This document shows, piece after piece, positions 26,031-39,613 of a stretch of DNA of 64,000 nt. The translations under genes and the position numbers were made by a program. The stretch's first letter is position 1. Each line of letters opens with the position of its first letter. The stretch is from positions 25,888,098-25,952,097 of the forward strand of contig NC_044921.1 in NCBI RefSeq assembly GCF_003576645.1, in the 5' to 3' direction. The DNA comes from Ipomoea triloba (taxonomy: Eukaryota; Streptophyta; Magnoliopsida; Solanales; Convolvulaceae). A model generated the notes under the pieces. It ran no database searches and was not told the origin of the DNA. It saw nothing but the letters and a program-made list of their open reading frames with translations.

Positions 26031-26329
26031 AAAAAATCTACTTGGGAGGTAAGGAATCCCTTAAGTTGGTTTAGTCACTTGGAAATGAACAAATGCTAGT
26101 AAATCATGTGAATAGGAATTTTTATGTGAAAATTATGTGTTAAGTTTGTGGATCTACAAGTTGGCTCAAAAGACTACTCTTTAAATTTTTGGTAATTTTT
26201 GTATACATGTTCATGGCTAATTTATGCATGTATATGTTGTATTTATGCCCGTACAAGCTTATACTTGTGAAAATAGTGGAAAATCGAGGCATTGCAACCC
26301 AGTTTTTGCTGCCCGAAGTTGGCAGATCT

Positions 26330-26530
26330 GGATGGACGCGGCCGTGGACGCGCGTCTACCACGCGTCCAACGTTTCGACGTCACGGCCGAAAGGCCGGAC
26401 GCGCATCCGCTGCGCGTCCGTGGGTGCCCAGAATTTCGGCGTCACTGCCGAACGAGCGGACGCGGCCCGGACGCGCGCGTCCGCCGTGCGTCCGGCGCTG
26501 CGGACATCCGCGAGCCTGCGCGACGCGGAT
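26330..26530. other. CpG-dense, GC-rich block within the LTR
   Basis: About 200 bp packed with CGCG and GGACGCG/CGCGTCC words in direct and inverted order, against an AT-rich background. It may be an LTR promoter or CpG-rich leader. The open frames here in several phases arise from lack of AT-rich stops. Confidence 0.7.
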
Positions 26531-26859
26531 CCGTTTTCGATCGAACTTTCTTCCGATGTTTTTGCTCCTGAATGTTGTGATGTTTGGAAGGCCTACGGGC
26601 AACCGAGTCAATTTTTGAAAGTTCAAATATTATTTTGTAAATTATGTTCATCAATTTTGAGAAAAACCGTGTTTTTAAGAAATAAGCGTGACCCTTATCA
26701 CTTGGAATTTTTATGGTGAAAAGTCATTGGCAAACATGAGTATTTTGGAAATATATTTGGATAAGAAATGATTGTTTTGGGTCATCATGTGAAAATACTA
26801 ATTAAACTCAAGGAAAGAATGAATGTTTTGAAAACCTTAGTTTCTGAATAATGTTGTTG

Positions 26860-27535
26860 AGACGTACGACTTGCAGGAGTCTTGTGAGCCGGGGCCCAGA
26901 AGTTGTTGAGATGTTTGACTTGCGGGAGGCTTGTGAGCCGTGGCCCGAAGTTATTGAGATGTTCGACTTGCGGGAGGCTTGTGAGCCGGGGCCCGTTGAG
27001 ATGTTCGACTTGCGGGAGGCTTGTGAGCCGGGGCCCGGAAGTTGTTGAGATGTTTGACTTGCGGGAGGCTTGTGAGCCGTGTCCCGAAGTTATTGAGATG
27101 TTTGACTTCACGGGAGGCTTGTGAGCCGTGGCCCGGAAGTTATTGAGATGTTTGACTTTACGGGAGGCTTGTGAGCCGTGGCCCGGAAGTCATTGAGATG
27201 TTTGACTTCACGGGAGGCTTGTGAGCCGTGGCCCGGAAGTTATTGAGATGTTTGACTTCACGGGAGGCTTGTGAGCCGTGGCCCGAAAGTTATTGAGATG
27301 TTTGACTTCACGGGAGGCTTGTGAGCCGTGGCCTGGAAGTTATTGAGATTTTTGACTTCACGGGAGGCTTGTGAGCCGTGGCCCGGAAGTTATTGAGATG
27401 TTTAACTTTGCTGGAGACCTGTGAGCCGTGGCCCGGAAGTTATTGAGATGTTTAACTTTGCGGGAGGCCTGTGAGCCGTGGCCCGGAAGTTATTGAGATG
27501 TTTGACCTGCGGGAGGCATGAGTGCCGCGGCCCGA
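26860..27535. repeat. Minisatellite, ~47-50-bp unit, about 14 copies
   Basis: The unit carries TTGAGATGTTTGACTT, GGGAGGCTTGTGAGCCG and GGCCCGGAAGT. The later copies recur every 50 bp (27131, 27181, 27231 and on); the earlier ones are about 47 bp and one is shortened. Confidence 0.9.
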
Positions 27536-27959
27536 GGTTCTTGAAAATATTCCAAGAATGCCTTGCACTTATCCAGGGGGAAACTAAGTAAATTTTACTA
27601 ACTATGAAAACATAGTTACGGACAGTAAAGTGTGTTATGTCGAAGAATAAAATGTCACGAGTCTTGGACAGTAAAGTGTGTGTGTTGTGAACTCTCTATT
27701 TTGAGTTAAATGATGGAAATTCTCGGAAATGAAAAGTATTATATGCTGATGCAACTCATATACTCTACTACACTTTCTTTTATTGATAATCTGGTTGCAG
27801 GTAGATTTTCAACTTATGGGTAAAGCTACAGTTTTCTGAGAATTATGTTTTTCGAAACCTTTGTTTACTTTTGAGTGACAATGGATTTCCTTACTTAGCC
27901 GTCGCACTAACTACACTTCGATGTGCTTACAGATGTCGTCTAGTGTGGGCTCCTGAAGC

Positions 27960-28088
27960 CCGATGAGCTCTGAATAGGATGGAAGTCGAGGTTGAGGACT
28001 ACTGATGAGCTCTGAATAGGATGGAAGTCGAGGTTGAGGACTACTCTATAGCTCTGAATAGGATGGAAGTCGAGGTTGAGGACTACTC
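27960..28088. repeat. Tandem repeat, ~43-bp unit, three copies
   Basis: GAGCTCTGAATAGGATGGAA followed by GTCGAGGTTGAGGACTAC occurs three times. It lies near the right end of the LTR-like element. Confidence 0.85.
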
Positions 28089-28149
28089 TATTCTAGAATA
28101 GACACCCTGGAAGAATTATTTCCATATGTACATATTTGGATGTTGATAT

Positions 28150-28325
28150 GGTTATTTGAGGTTGTAAGTTTAGCCTTAGCGTTTGGGTAATGGTTATTTG
28201 AGGTTGTAAGTTTAGCCTTAGCGTTTGGGTATTGGTTATTTGAGGTTGTAAGTTTAGCCTTAGCGTTTGGGTATAGGAGAGATAAGGTTGTAAGTTTAGC
28301 CTTAGCGTTTGGGTATAGGAGAGAT
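28150..28325. repeat. Tandem repeat, ~42-bp unit, about five copies
   Basis: GGTTGTAAGTTTAGCCTTAG plus CGTTTGGGTA recurs five times up to the element's right end. Confidence 0.88.
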
Positions 28326-28441
28326 ATGTAAGTGTGGCGGTAATACCCAGTTTTCTGCTGGTTAGATGCTTCCGCAATGTATTGTATTATTAGGGATTTT
28401 GTAATAAATTCAAGAGTTGAAAATTGGGGTGTTACATGTTC

Positions 28442-29626
28442 GATTGAGAAGGCGTAAGAATAAAAATTCAATCAAAACGTGGGATGAAATGAAATAATTC
28501 TAGATTATGTGGATAACTTTGTTCCTGGGGAAAGTTGATGGGGTAAAAACATGTTATGATTGTATGAATTGAAATTTTGAGAATTTTGTCTTTGACTAAT
28601 AAATTTGTCATCATATCAACTTGGATAAAAACGTTGGATATGGTGACACCATACAATCGATTGAAATTTAATTTAGGATCTGTTTAGAAATCTGAAAAAT
28701 ATTTTCTAAAAATGATTTTAAGTCAGTTTAACCCATTCGGTAAGAGAATTACATATCCCAAAAGATATCTCCCCAACAGTATCCCACAATATTCTTGCCA
28801 AATCAAAGTAACAATATGTTATGTTAATATGAAGATTAGATGTATAATTGACTAATTGTAGGCCGATAAAACTAATGTTTTTTTTTTTTATATGTAAAAC
28901 TCTTAGTACAAGCAGAAATTATAATTTACTGTCGAAAAATACTATGAGTGTTATCGATTCAAATATCCCTTCCCTTGATAAGCAAGCAAGGTTTTATAGC
29001 TATAGCTAGCTAGCATTAAACTAGGGAACACATGTTGCAATTTCTTCGGTAGGGCCAGGGTACGTGGTGTCCTTCTACTAGTCAGTCACTCCACGTGTTT
29101 ACTCTGAACTGGTCAAGGTTTATTGGATGGCCAAAGAGATGCCTCACACGCTACCAACTCACTTCTTGATCGATCTCGCCAATCGAAAAAGGCATTGTTA
29201 TATTCAAACACAATTAGAAACAAACGTTAAGTTCACACTTTGTATATCCCATCAAGCCTAAATAATATAATATTGCTTCACTTAGGGCATCTTCAAGCAA
29301 GTTGTAGTAACGTGTGAAAGAACCAAGTGGCAAACTGGCAATAACGACCAAATGACCAACGCAATGAGAACACAAGTCATTGGAGTGTCTAGATTCATTA
29401 TCATTAACATATAGTGACAACATTTTGCATTTATTACTGTTTTGAATCTTGTTCCTAGCTACTTACTACATATGTGTGTGTGAGCTTGTCAAGTGTCAAC
29501 ATTATTTTGTACGGACCTGCATTATCTCCCTCGACCCTCGTCCATCTCTTGTAGATTAGTCTACGATTTTGACCTTTAATATTTTAGTTTTCATTTCATT
29601 TTCTTCACTATATATGCATATTTTAA
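28442..29626. other. Intergenic, no gene seen
   Basis: The first 200 bp resemble sequence upstream of the LTR-like element (22980-23170), so an older duplication may be present. No gene was recognised beyond that. Confidence 0.4.
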
Positions 29627-30012
29627 TTATACAATGGACCAGCCGACCAGGGTGTACCTTGTATTATGGATCTTAGTCCAAAAATAATTTTTAAATTTTG
29701 TACTTATCGTTGATGCATTCTGTACCTGCAGTTAGCCGTTTGTGTACTTGTAAACAAATTGAAGACACATCACATGGTTATTACAGACACATATACTGTA
29801 GGTATAGAATATGTTAACTGCAGATAGATAACATGTTAACAAACATTTTATGTGTCTGCAGTTAACATATTACGTACATATAATTAATAATTTATGTGTC
29901 TGCAATTAACATATTATGTATATATAAATAATAATTTATGTGTATGTAGTTATGTGCCTATAATTAGCATTATGTGCATTTAATTTGTTTATGGGCTTGG
30001 TCCATGGTATAA
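29627..30012. mobile_element. MITE, CATGGACCAGG family, long copy
   Basis: The left end TTATACAATGGACCAG and the right end GGTCCATGGTATAA form terminal inverted repeats. The interior holds about three diverged ~55-bp units around TTTATGTGTCTGCAGTTAAC. The cleaner short copy is at 46176-46408. Confidence 0.7.
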
Positions 30013-33000
30013 TAATTGAATCGAGAACATGCATGGCTTAAAAGTCCAAAAATGAGAACGGGCCTGCGGTTTGAGTGCATAAACGAGGCACAATTCGTTA
30101 GGCGGAGTATTTGGGATTTTAAGCATTGGGCTTGGGCTAAAATTTATGTTTATCAAAATGATTCGGGCCGGGTTGTGTCCAACCGATAATACTTGACTTC
30201 TAACTCTCGAATATTTTGAAAATTACGGAGTAAGATTTAGATATCATAAAGCAAATATATTATATTTTGAATAAAAAGATATATAAGGTTAATTAGTTAA
30301 ATTTTATACAACCCTTCTTAATTCATTCCCAAGACTTTTTCTTTGATTTACCAAAAAGTATGCCACCACTATTTTATACTTTGTGACCTTAAATGACAAA
30401 TGACCATAAAACAATAAAACTGTCTAGGTTGTCCATAGTTGACTGCGTCAAACTAAAAAGATAAATATGTCACTCTCATGAGGAATAGAACTTGAAACTT
30501 TGTCCCAACTCTTTTTGTAATTATAGTGTTTTTGGATTAAAAATCTTACAACCAAATTGTAAAACCTTTTCAATGGGGGAGATTGAGAAAGTTTGGCTGG
30601 TTAACAATCCATGTCATGCATATATATTGTATTTATTAGGAAAAGAAGATGCCAAAAGACTTGGGAAGTTTGAGACCCACCAAAGTCAATACTTAATGTG
30701 TGAAAATATCTTGTGGTTTGTCACCACTCAGCCACCATATCTTGGTGGTTCTCCATAGCCACCGTGTCTTGGTGGTTAGCCGTAATTGTTGGGGAGGTTC
30801 CATGACATGATACCGTGGGTCACAAGTCACAACCCACTTGCACTTGTATAAGTGTAGAGGGGCATGCATGCATGTCTTGTCACACAAGAATATACGGAGT
30901 AGCAGTGAATAAATCCTGCATTATATTCTTACCCACTAAGAATCAAATTTTAAACTTTGTGATTATCAAGTTAACAACTCGATTAGCTTAGCTGTGATTA
31001 TTACCCCTAGTTATTATGAATTAACATAATTGATATACAGAGAGGAAGAGAGAGAGATGGCGAGTAGCTCCTGTCATTTCTCGAGATCATTGTTAATCTT
31101 ACATGAGCCACATGTTTCCTATTAGCTATTTTGGGCGAAGGTGGAATTGATGATTGTTGTCTTTCTTGCATGCATGCCTTCTACATATTTCGCTCTTAAG
31201 TTCTGTTCGTCGCTCACTAGACTTGAATTGTTTTACTTGGGCTCAGATCCTAACAGTGCTTATAGAGTTAGACCGGTGGCAATATAATGGCCATTTCTCA
31301 TAGTAACTTTGTGGTATAAGTAATAATTAAAATTAACAATCTATCAAGTTAAAGTGAGGGAAGTGTATGGACCAACGCAATGCAAGCTAAGCTAATACAT
31401 CTTGTCACATACTCAATCATTGTATGATGACAATAATGAATTGAAGCTAGCCATGTTATGATTGGCAATGATGACAATGACCACATAAACCCAAAAACCC
31501 TGCAGGCCAAGATTATCAAACTCACCCAAACTAATTAGTTGGCAATGGCCAAGAATGAAGGGCAGCCTCACTATGCATGCATGTTGGGTGAAGAAGTAAG
31601 ATTGAAGATCACATTCAAGAAAATGATTTGTGTCAAGAACAATGAAGACATTGCATGGCCACCCTAGGGGTCCACTTTTGGGTTACTACGTAGAATAATA
31701 TGTATTCTTGAATTCGTTGGTTGATATGATGCAAACTTGATTATATATAGTTGGTGGTCCTAGCTAGCTAGCTAGAATGTTAGCTAGGGATGATGTTACT
31801 AGAATACAAAAAGGATGCCTATAACTAGGGTAGGTAGCTAGGATTGGAAGACCAATTCAAAAACGTTGTTTAATTCATTGAAGCTTGCTATGCCTATGGT
31901 GAGATTAATGATTACAACCAATTAACAACCCAAAAGGAGAAATTTTTGGAAAGTGGTCTTAGTGCACCGGCCATGTGTTGGAGAACTCAAGTATTTTTCC
32001 AACATTTTGTATTTGTATTATTAATTCTTTTATCGGATCAGAATAATCGTCTAAAAAGTCAAATTCATCAATCGTTTGAAAAGTTACATTATTAAACATT
32101 TTATTTTTTACGCGTATTCGAAATGTGATACCGATAGTTATGCAAGTTTTAAAAAATAAATTTATATTTTCACAATCTATATATTATAGTTTCATGCAGT
32201 CTTATTGTTGAGTAACAGTTTGAAATGTCGAGTTTAACAATTTTTTTTCAATGTGCATTCAAAACTTGACACGAATAACTACATAAGAGTATAGAGAATT
32301 TTAAATTTATATTTTTTATATTAGCTACTCTATATAAATTTATTTAATCTTGTTGTTGAGTGATGACAATTTAAAATGTTAAATTTAGCATTTTATTTTA
32401 AACGTGCTTTTGAATAACACTAGCAACTACACAAGGATAAGAAATTTTTATTTTTTTTGAAAATATAAGAAAAATAATAATATTAAACAAAAAAGGGCTT
32501 TTAAAATAAAACAATAGATGGGCAAGGTGCTCTTTTTAAAAAAAGGTTTAGATGTCATTTTTCAATAAATTTCAGTACAACCAAATAAGCACTAATTACA
32601 TGAAAAAAAAAACACTAATTAAATATATAATTGATACTCAATGGTTTACAGCTTTTAGCTAGCTTATCTATTATTCTATAAATAGTCATTTTAGTGTTGA
32701 TAATTGCGGAAATGTCCCTCATAATGCAATCAACCACTACCCAAAGGTAATAGATTAATAGCTAGGTAGTGTCCAATCAAAAAGAATTGTGAACTAAGGG
32801 CCCCTCCATGCATATTGTAAAAAAAAATTAATAATAATAATAATAATAAAAACTCATGTATCCTAACTTCGTCAAACCACATTCTGAACCCTATAAATCA
32901 GTATTCAAGGCTCATAAAAAGATAAATCGTGATGATCGATTTAATACTTAACAACAAACTATACACTTCTCCTTCATGCATAATTCATACCTTCAAATGA

Positions 33001-34673
33001 AGAAATGCTGCTTACACTTATAAAAATATTCTCTTCACATGTTTTGCATTAGTGAGATCAGATACATGAGATGAAAATAGAAAAAATGAATTACTATTAA
33101 AACTAATAAACTAATGAATTTTCATACAACATGCTCGAGGTTTGTAGCCTAGCTATACTTTTCATTTAGAGATACATTATATTTTGGTGGATGTTAAATA
33201 AGTATTTCTTGACCTAAGAAAGTATTTTTTTTACGTGTCTAATTATTGTTTCGCTTTGGATTTTTATTTTATTTTTGAATTATTTTTTTTGACAATCAAC
33301 ACCTATAAACAAACTAGAAATAGGAGTGTATATATAGTAAAATTGCTTGCAAAAATAGGAGTATATATATAGTAAATTAAAATTGGTTGCAGGACTTGGT
33401 TTTCTTGTCCTAGAAGCTACTTAGCTTGGGAAACCTAGCTAGCTAGTTTCTTTTCAACTCCATGTCTTGCGGTCTCCTGTTCCTCATAATTTTGTCTGGG
33501 CAAAATTTTCTTTATTTTATTATTATTGTAGAATAAATAAATATAATAATGTAATCAAAAGGGTATTTCCCACTTTACCTTACTTTCTCCCTTTCACAAC
33601 TAATAATTGCATCAAAACCATAAGGCGGCTTTCAAGTAGTGACGATCTTTTATAATGACAAGTTTGATATTTATTTATTCCCTCCCTCTCTTCCATCTTA
33701 TGTTAAATAAAAAGTTAAAAACTACACATAATACTCATAGATATAACTAAATTAATGTGTATTTTCAACTTAATCAGAGCTTAGGTCTTATATTTGAGCT
33801 TTGGAAATGTATATAGCTATCGTTTTGCTATCTTTTGATGAGATCCTACTTATCATGAACATGATTAGTCTTGATGTGTAGGTCATAGTGTACTTTAACC
33901 GTGAAAACTCAAAATGATGAGTTTGATGTATTTTATTGAAAAGTTTAACACATTTTTGTAATATGAAATCGTATTTAATTTCTAGCTGAAATGTGTAGTT
34001 TTTGTATTGGATAGTGGAGCTCATTTGCAAATAGGGAGTTCGTTTCTTGAGTACATTAAAATTTCACACACCAAGATTAATCTTGTTTGTGCCAAGTAGA
34101 ACCGCAAAGAATGACAAATTACTATTACAATACAACAGTATGTTCATAACTACTTTTCGACCTATTAAAGCACAAATTTGGAGTCTCTAGTTGATGTGAA
34201 AAACACGTACTATTATCATTGTTAAATCTAAGCCATTGATTGTGTTGATGATCTTGTTCCACATTTGTTGATGGGGTCATGTCACAAAGCTTACTATGGT
34301 CGCTAGCGTACGCAATCAGGTTGCGCTACACCCTACACCGGATTCTCCAAATCCAAGGTGTAATTGCTCAAAAGCAAAGGAAGATCTCACTAATTATTAG
34401 CTTACAATATTTCTCCTAATTTGCTTTTATTACCCAAAACTATTCCCATGTTAGGTTTAGATCCCTCAATTAATCTACTTCTCCACTATCATTCATTCCC
34501 TTTTAATTTACTCCCATTTTGGTTCATTTTACTATTCACTCATATCAATTTGTTATTATTTTAAGAAACAATGAAAAATTAAAATAAACATGGAATGAAT
34601 AAAACCATCCACATAACCAAGAATCTTGATTGTCACTAAGAAACTGACTAAAATATCTTAAGTTTTCACACCA
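30013..34673. other. Intergenic, no gene seen
   Basis: Long AT-rich stretch. It holds an imperfect hairpin pair at 30729-30783, a minus-strand SINE-like family D piece near 30925-31015, and a diverged tandem repeat at 32030-32460. I found no protein family, tRNA or microRNA precursor that I could support. Confidence 0.4.
32030..32460. repeat. Diverged tandem repeat, ~150-165-bp unit, about three copies
   Basis: Each unit carries a version of TTGTTGAGTAACAGTTTGAAATG, a run of T, then a CGTGCATTC-like word and AACTACACAAG. Copies have drifted considerably, so this is an old local amplification. Confidence 0.55.
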
Positions 34674-34889
34674 TGCAGTGGGTAGTTCAGTTAATCATAT
34701 GGATGAAGTTTATAAAGAAATTCCATGGATCGAGTCTCACCAACAGTAGTGTCGGAGAAACCTCTCAACGTGAGAGACTCCTTGTGCACAGTAAGCAGAA
34801 GTGAGGGGCTCGACGTAACGTCATCCTCCCATATGCTTTATCACGGCGGGACGCGAGGGCCTTACGACTGTAGATTCAATCTTTTGAAA
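34674..34889 (+). mobile_element. SINE, family A
   Basis: Shows an A-box-like start (TAGTTCAGTTAATCATATGG), a B-box-like GGATCGAGTCTC and the GTAGATTCAATCTTTT 3' end, as in the copy at 19628. It appears again at 36306-36517 in the overlapping copy. Confidence 0.65.
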
Positions 34890-35749
34890 AGATAGTAAAT
34901 GGTGATGATCTATCATATCGACGTGGCAGCAGGGATGAGAGGAGGTCCACGAGCACCCGAAAAGTAGGAGATGAGAGCCAAGCTAAGCTAAGAAAGAAGA
35001 CAAGTGTGAAGTACAAAGCAAGGGACATTTCTGACATTTGGGTCAAAATTGAGTTCCCCGACCAGTGTGAGCACGTAGATTGTCCGTGCTAATCAACATT
35101 TTGTAGTTTTACCCCTTTTCTTTACTCCAATTTGCCTTTTCGTCCCTACTTGTTTTCCCCTTTTGCTACATCTCTATCTTTTCTTCTTGGAATCCAAATG
35201 CTTTTACTCTTATCTCTCAACTCTCATCTTATATTTCTTTTTATTTTATATACAATATTATACCTAATTATAACATCATTATATATAATTCAAAACTCAT
35301 CACTAAATATATTTTAACTAAATAGATATACCATTTTAAAATTTAAAAATTTCACCCCCAATTACACTACCATTATATTTATATATACCTAAACTGTCTA
35401 TGTAGTAACTTTTTTAGTCCCTCAATTTTATTGAAAATTAATTTTTTTTAATCTAATCATAATAAAATTAAAGAAAGATATTACATTGCATACAATTAAA
35501 TGTTAAAAAGTCATAAAGAGTATAATTGAGGCGTGAAAAGATTTTTTTTTTTAAATTCAATGAGAATATGATTATTTTTTAATTAACTATAAGTTTTCTC
35601 TACTCGTAAATTAGAATTACATTGAGATAAATATGTCCGTACCAATTAAAACTTTAAATAACTTGTGTTTTAAAAAAAAAAAAAGTCTTCACCCATTAGT
35701 GTAATATGAAACTAATTAATCCAAAGGAGCTGAATATAGTGATTTGTTA

Positions 35750-36026
35750 CTTGACTTGATGTTACGATTGAAGGTATTAGTGTGTGAGTTCGAATTCCAC
35801 CAAAAACATGAATGAGAAAAAGACACAGAATTATGGAAGGTGTGGTTGTGTACTTTGTCGCGCATAAAGACTAGTGTATACGAGTGGGCTGGATCTATTA
35901 TGTGTGCATCTTCACTAGGGTCTGACTAGTGAGCTGATTGTGTGATTCACAATTTACCTCTTTAATAACTCTAGGGGTACTGTCTTATAAATTTAAGATT
36001 AGTTTGATAAAATTAAGATCACCTAA

Positions 36027-36079
<53 letters not shown>
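35750..36079 (+). mobile_element. SINE-like element, family B, with (TA)n tail
   Basis: A B-box-like GTGAGTTCGAATTCC is followed by a body ending GATCACCTAAGTAT and then about 50 bp of TA repeats. The same 3' body recurs at 47486-47610 with a poly-A end, and in the overlap at 37382-37713. The variable simple tail is typical of SINEs. Confidence 0.6.
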
Positions 36080-36080
<1 letters not shown>

Positions 36081-36105
36081 NNNNNNNNNNNNNNNNNNNN
36101 NNNNN
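36081..36105. other. Assembly gap (25 N)
   Basis: A run of N placed between a (TA)n tract and the start of the second copy of the duplicated block. Confidence 0.95.
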
Positions 36106-37658
36106 TTATCTACTTCTCCACTATCATTCATTCCTTTTAATTTACTCCCATTTTGGTTCATTTTACTATTCACTCATATCAATTTGTTATTATTTTAAGA
36201 AACAATGAAAAATTAAAATAAACATGGAATGAATAAAACCATCCACATAACCAAGAATCTTGATTGTCACTAAGAAACTGACTAAAAATCTTAAGTTTTC
36301 ACACCATGCAGTGGGTAGTTCAGTTAATCATATGGATGAAGTTTATAAAGAAATTCCATGGATCGAGTCTCACCAACAGTAGTGTCGGAGAAACCTCTCA
36401 ACGTGAGAGACTCCTTGTGCACAGTAAGCAGAAGTGAGGGGCTCGACGTAACGTCATCTCCCATATGCTTTATCACGGCGGGACGCGAGGGCCTTACGAC
36501 TGTAGATTCAATCTTTTGAAAAGATAGTAAATGGTGATGATCTATCATATCGACGTGGCAGCAGGGATGAGAGGAGGTCCACGAGCACCCGAAAAGTAGG
36601 AGATGAGAGCCAAGCTAAGCTAAGAAAGAAGACAAGTGTGAAGTACAAAGCAAGGGACATTTCTGACATTTGGGTCAAAATTGAGTTCCCCGACCAGTGT
36701 GAGCACGTAGATTGTCCGTGCTAATCAACATTTTGTAGTTTTACCCCTTTTCTTTACTCCAATTTGCCTTTTCGTCCCTACTTGTTTTCCCCTTTTGCTA
36801 CATCTCTATCTTTTCTTCTTGGAATCCAAATGCTTTTACTCTTATCTCTCAACTCTCATCTTATATTTCTTTTTATTTTATATACAATATTATACCTAAT
36901 TATAACATCATTATATATAATTCAAAACTCATCACTAAATATATTTTAACTAAATAGATATACCATTTTAAAATTTAAAAATTTCACCCCCAATTACACT
37001 ACCATTATATTTATATATACCTAAACTGTCTATGTAGTAACTTTTTTAGTCCCTCAATTTTATTGAAAATTAATTTTTTTTAATCTAATCATAATAAAAT
37101 TAAAGAAAGATATTACATTGCATACAATTAAATGTTAAAAAGTCATAAAGAGTATAATTGAGGCGTGAAAAGATTTTTTTTTTTAAATTCAATGAGAATA
37201 TGATTATTTTTTAATTAACTATAAGTTTTCTCTACTCGTAAATTAGAATTACATTGAGATAAATATGTCCGTACCAATTAAAACTTTAAATAACTTGTGT
37301 TTTAAAAAAAAAAAAAGTCTTCACCCATTAGTGTAATATGAAACTAATTAATCCAAAGGAGCTGAATATAGTGATTTGTTACTTGACTTGATGTTACGAT
37401 TGAAGGTATTAGTGTGTGAGTTCGAATTCCACCAAAAACATGAATGAGAAAAAGACACAGAATTATGGAAGGTGTGGTTGTGTACTTTGTCGCGCATAAA
37501 GACTAGTGTATACGAGTGGGCTGGATCTATTATGTGTGCATCTTCACTAGGGTCTGACTAGTGAGCTGATTGTGTGATTCACAATTTACCTCTTTAATAA
37601 CTCTAGGGGTACTGTCTTATAAATTTAAGATTAGTTTGATAAAATTAAGATCACCTAA

Positions 37659-37714
<56 letters not shown>
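36106..37714. repeat. Direct repeat, copy 2 (overlap at N 36081-36105)
   Basis: Second copy of 34472-36080, running through the same (TA)n tract into unique sequence at 37715. Confidence 0.92.
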
Positions 37715-37717
<3 letters not shown>

Positions 37718-38280
37718 GATGGAACTAATTCTCATAGACATTATCGATGATTAGGTAACCTTATCATTGCTCCCTTTATAATAAATGCAACAAAATCCAC
37801 GCTAGCTTTAACAACCTAGGTTATATCTCATTGTTATCCACACAAAATTAGATCTTGTAAATTTGATTAGCGATATAACATGAAATGCTATACACAGTAT
37901 AATACTATACTTCTTTTATTTGGAAACTATAACTATACAATATTAATCATTAAATAAACGAGGTTTGAATGCATAATATAATCATGATTTTGACTGTAAT
38001 GATCTCAAGAAGTTTGAATTTTGCAACCACGATTCTGACTTTAATGATCTTGCTACTTGCAATTTGTGCTTATGAAATGCTCACTGGGTGCATTTATGAA
38101 GAAAAAAATGAAGCTTTGGTGAACAGTGAAAATGGGAATTAATTTGGAAAAAAACAAAAGTGTCGTCATATTTTTTTGGGGAAGACAACTGCAATGCAAT
38201 GGAATGGGGGAGGGGAGGGAAAAAAAGTGGTAAAAGAAAGCATTGGGAAAATGTCTTCTCACAGTCGTACACAGTAATGG
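37715..38280. other. Upstream region of the PRAF-like gene
   Basis: AT-rich sequence before the 5' UTR of the RCC1/FYVE gene. No clear TATA box was chosen. Confidence 0.4.
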
Positions 38281-38289
38281 TGTTTTCTT

Positions 38290-39118
38290 TCTTTTCTTCT
38301 TCTTCTTAGAAGAAGAATTTGGACTCCCTTTTCTTCGCTCTTCTTAGACTCAAAATCTAAACAACGCTTCTCCGCCGGAGTTAATCTCTTTCTCTCTCTC
38401 TTCTCCGCCGGCGCCGGAATTTTCGAATTTCGCTGGTGGGTCAGCGGGAACACCGATAAAGACTCTCTTTTTGGGTCTAAGTTGGTCGGCCGGAGAGTAC
38501 TAACAATGTGGGCTGCGCTTTGCCGGTAGGGAAAAGTTAACGGCGGTTTCCGGTGGGGCTCTCCAGATCTGTGGCCTGTGGGTATTCGCAGAAGAGTTGA
38601 AAGGTGGAGGCTTTTTAAGCTAGGGTTCCGATTTATGTTTTTTGTCAATTGGGTGGTGGTCGGAGGAAGCGTGCCCCGGCGTCGCCGCCGTGGCTGATGG
38701 TGGCCGGAGATTTTGACGGCGGAAGGTGGTTCTGGGTTTCTTCATGGTGACATTTTGCAGGTGCCCTTAATCATTACAAGTCTATTTTTTGAGTAAAGAT
38801 TGAATCTTTATGCTCAATTTTGGGTTTTTTTTTAGCTTTGGATTGTGATAGTGATTTAGCACTTTGGATACTCTTAAGTCTTACCAGAGCCATTGATGTT
38901 AGTAGTTTAGTGCTCTTACTTTTAGCCACTCTATAAAGTCATATGTTGTTTGCCACAAATTCTGTGTATGAAGTATTTCTGTTCTGGCAACATAACAATT
39001 ACAATTCATTCCTTTACATCTTCTGCAGGCATTGGCTGCTTTAAGGAAAGGCTGTCAGCTTCCGAGATATGGGCTCAAGGGAAGGCCTAAGTTTTGTGCA
39101 TTTTGACTTTCTAATGTA
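38290..39118 (+). pseudogene. 5' UTR and decayed PH-domain exon of the PRAF-like gene
   Basis: A GC-rich, CT-rich leader ends at a good donor (TTTTGCAG|GTGCCC, 38760|38761). The next exon (after CTGCAG at 39028) reads ALAALRKGCQLPRYGLKGRP then KFCAF, a TGA stop, and LSN before GTAAGT. Plant PRAF proteins have here the start of a PH domain, with Arg where the stop now stands, a single C-to-T change. The upstream exon read in the same frame gives GDILQ, like the DIEQ of relatives, but has no ATG after its last in-frame stop. So start and frame of the PH domain are lost. These exons may still be transcribed as 5' UTR. Confidence 0.6.
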
Positions 39119-39613
39119 AGTTGAATGGGTTTTCTAATGTTCTCTAATGGTAGTTTTGCTGTATTGGCTATGGTATTTTTCGTTTACATAGTTATGAATT
39201 TGTGAGGTTTTCAGCATGTTGTGTGTAATTTGCTGTATGGTTATGGTTCTATATGTGTTATGTCCAGATTATTGGCCTTGTGGATTTCTCTGATTGTCTT
39301 CGTAACTTTGGATTTCTTCACGTGCTGGAAAAAGAACTGTGAGGTTTTCGAATTGCCTTTCATGCTATTGTTCTGACTTTTGTTACGTTGTTCTAGTGAT
39401 ACATTGATATTTTATCTTTGTGTCCATTCTCCACGGTTTTCGAACTCTTTTTGGTATGGTAAAGAACCTTGGAAGGAGGTTTGGATAAATGGTCTCAGAG
39501 ATTGAAAGATTGATGCATAGAGTGATGGGTGCCTCTAACCTTTGTTACCTAGCAACTTCTGTCATTGGGGAATCAAAGGATATCTGCCTTGTTTCTTACT
39601 TGTAAGTGTGAGA

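Larger units (their letters stand above)
25183..28436. mobile_element. Probable solo LTR (3254 bp) with 5-bp target duplication
   Basis: The element begins TGTAACCCC and ends GGGGTGTTACA, so it has TG...CA termini. It is flanked by TGTTC on both sides (25178-25182 and 28437-28441), a 5-bp duplication as made by LTR retrotransposon integrase. There is no gag, protease, reverse transcriptase or integrase frame inside, which fits a solo LTR left by recombination between two LTRs. Inside are a CpG-dense block (26330-26530) and three tandem-repeat arrays. The left end appears again at 24001 in the overlapping copy. A Ty3/gypsy family with long LTRs is my guess. A large non-autonomous element is the alternative. 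Confidence 0.65.
34472..36080. repeat. Direct repeat, copy 1 (overlap at N 36081-36105)
   Basis: Repeated at 36106-37714 with an offset of 1635 falling to 1632 bp because of a few single-base indels. It contains a family A SINE and a family B SINE and ends in (TA)n. Confidence 0.92.
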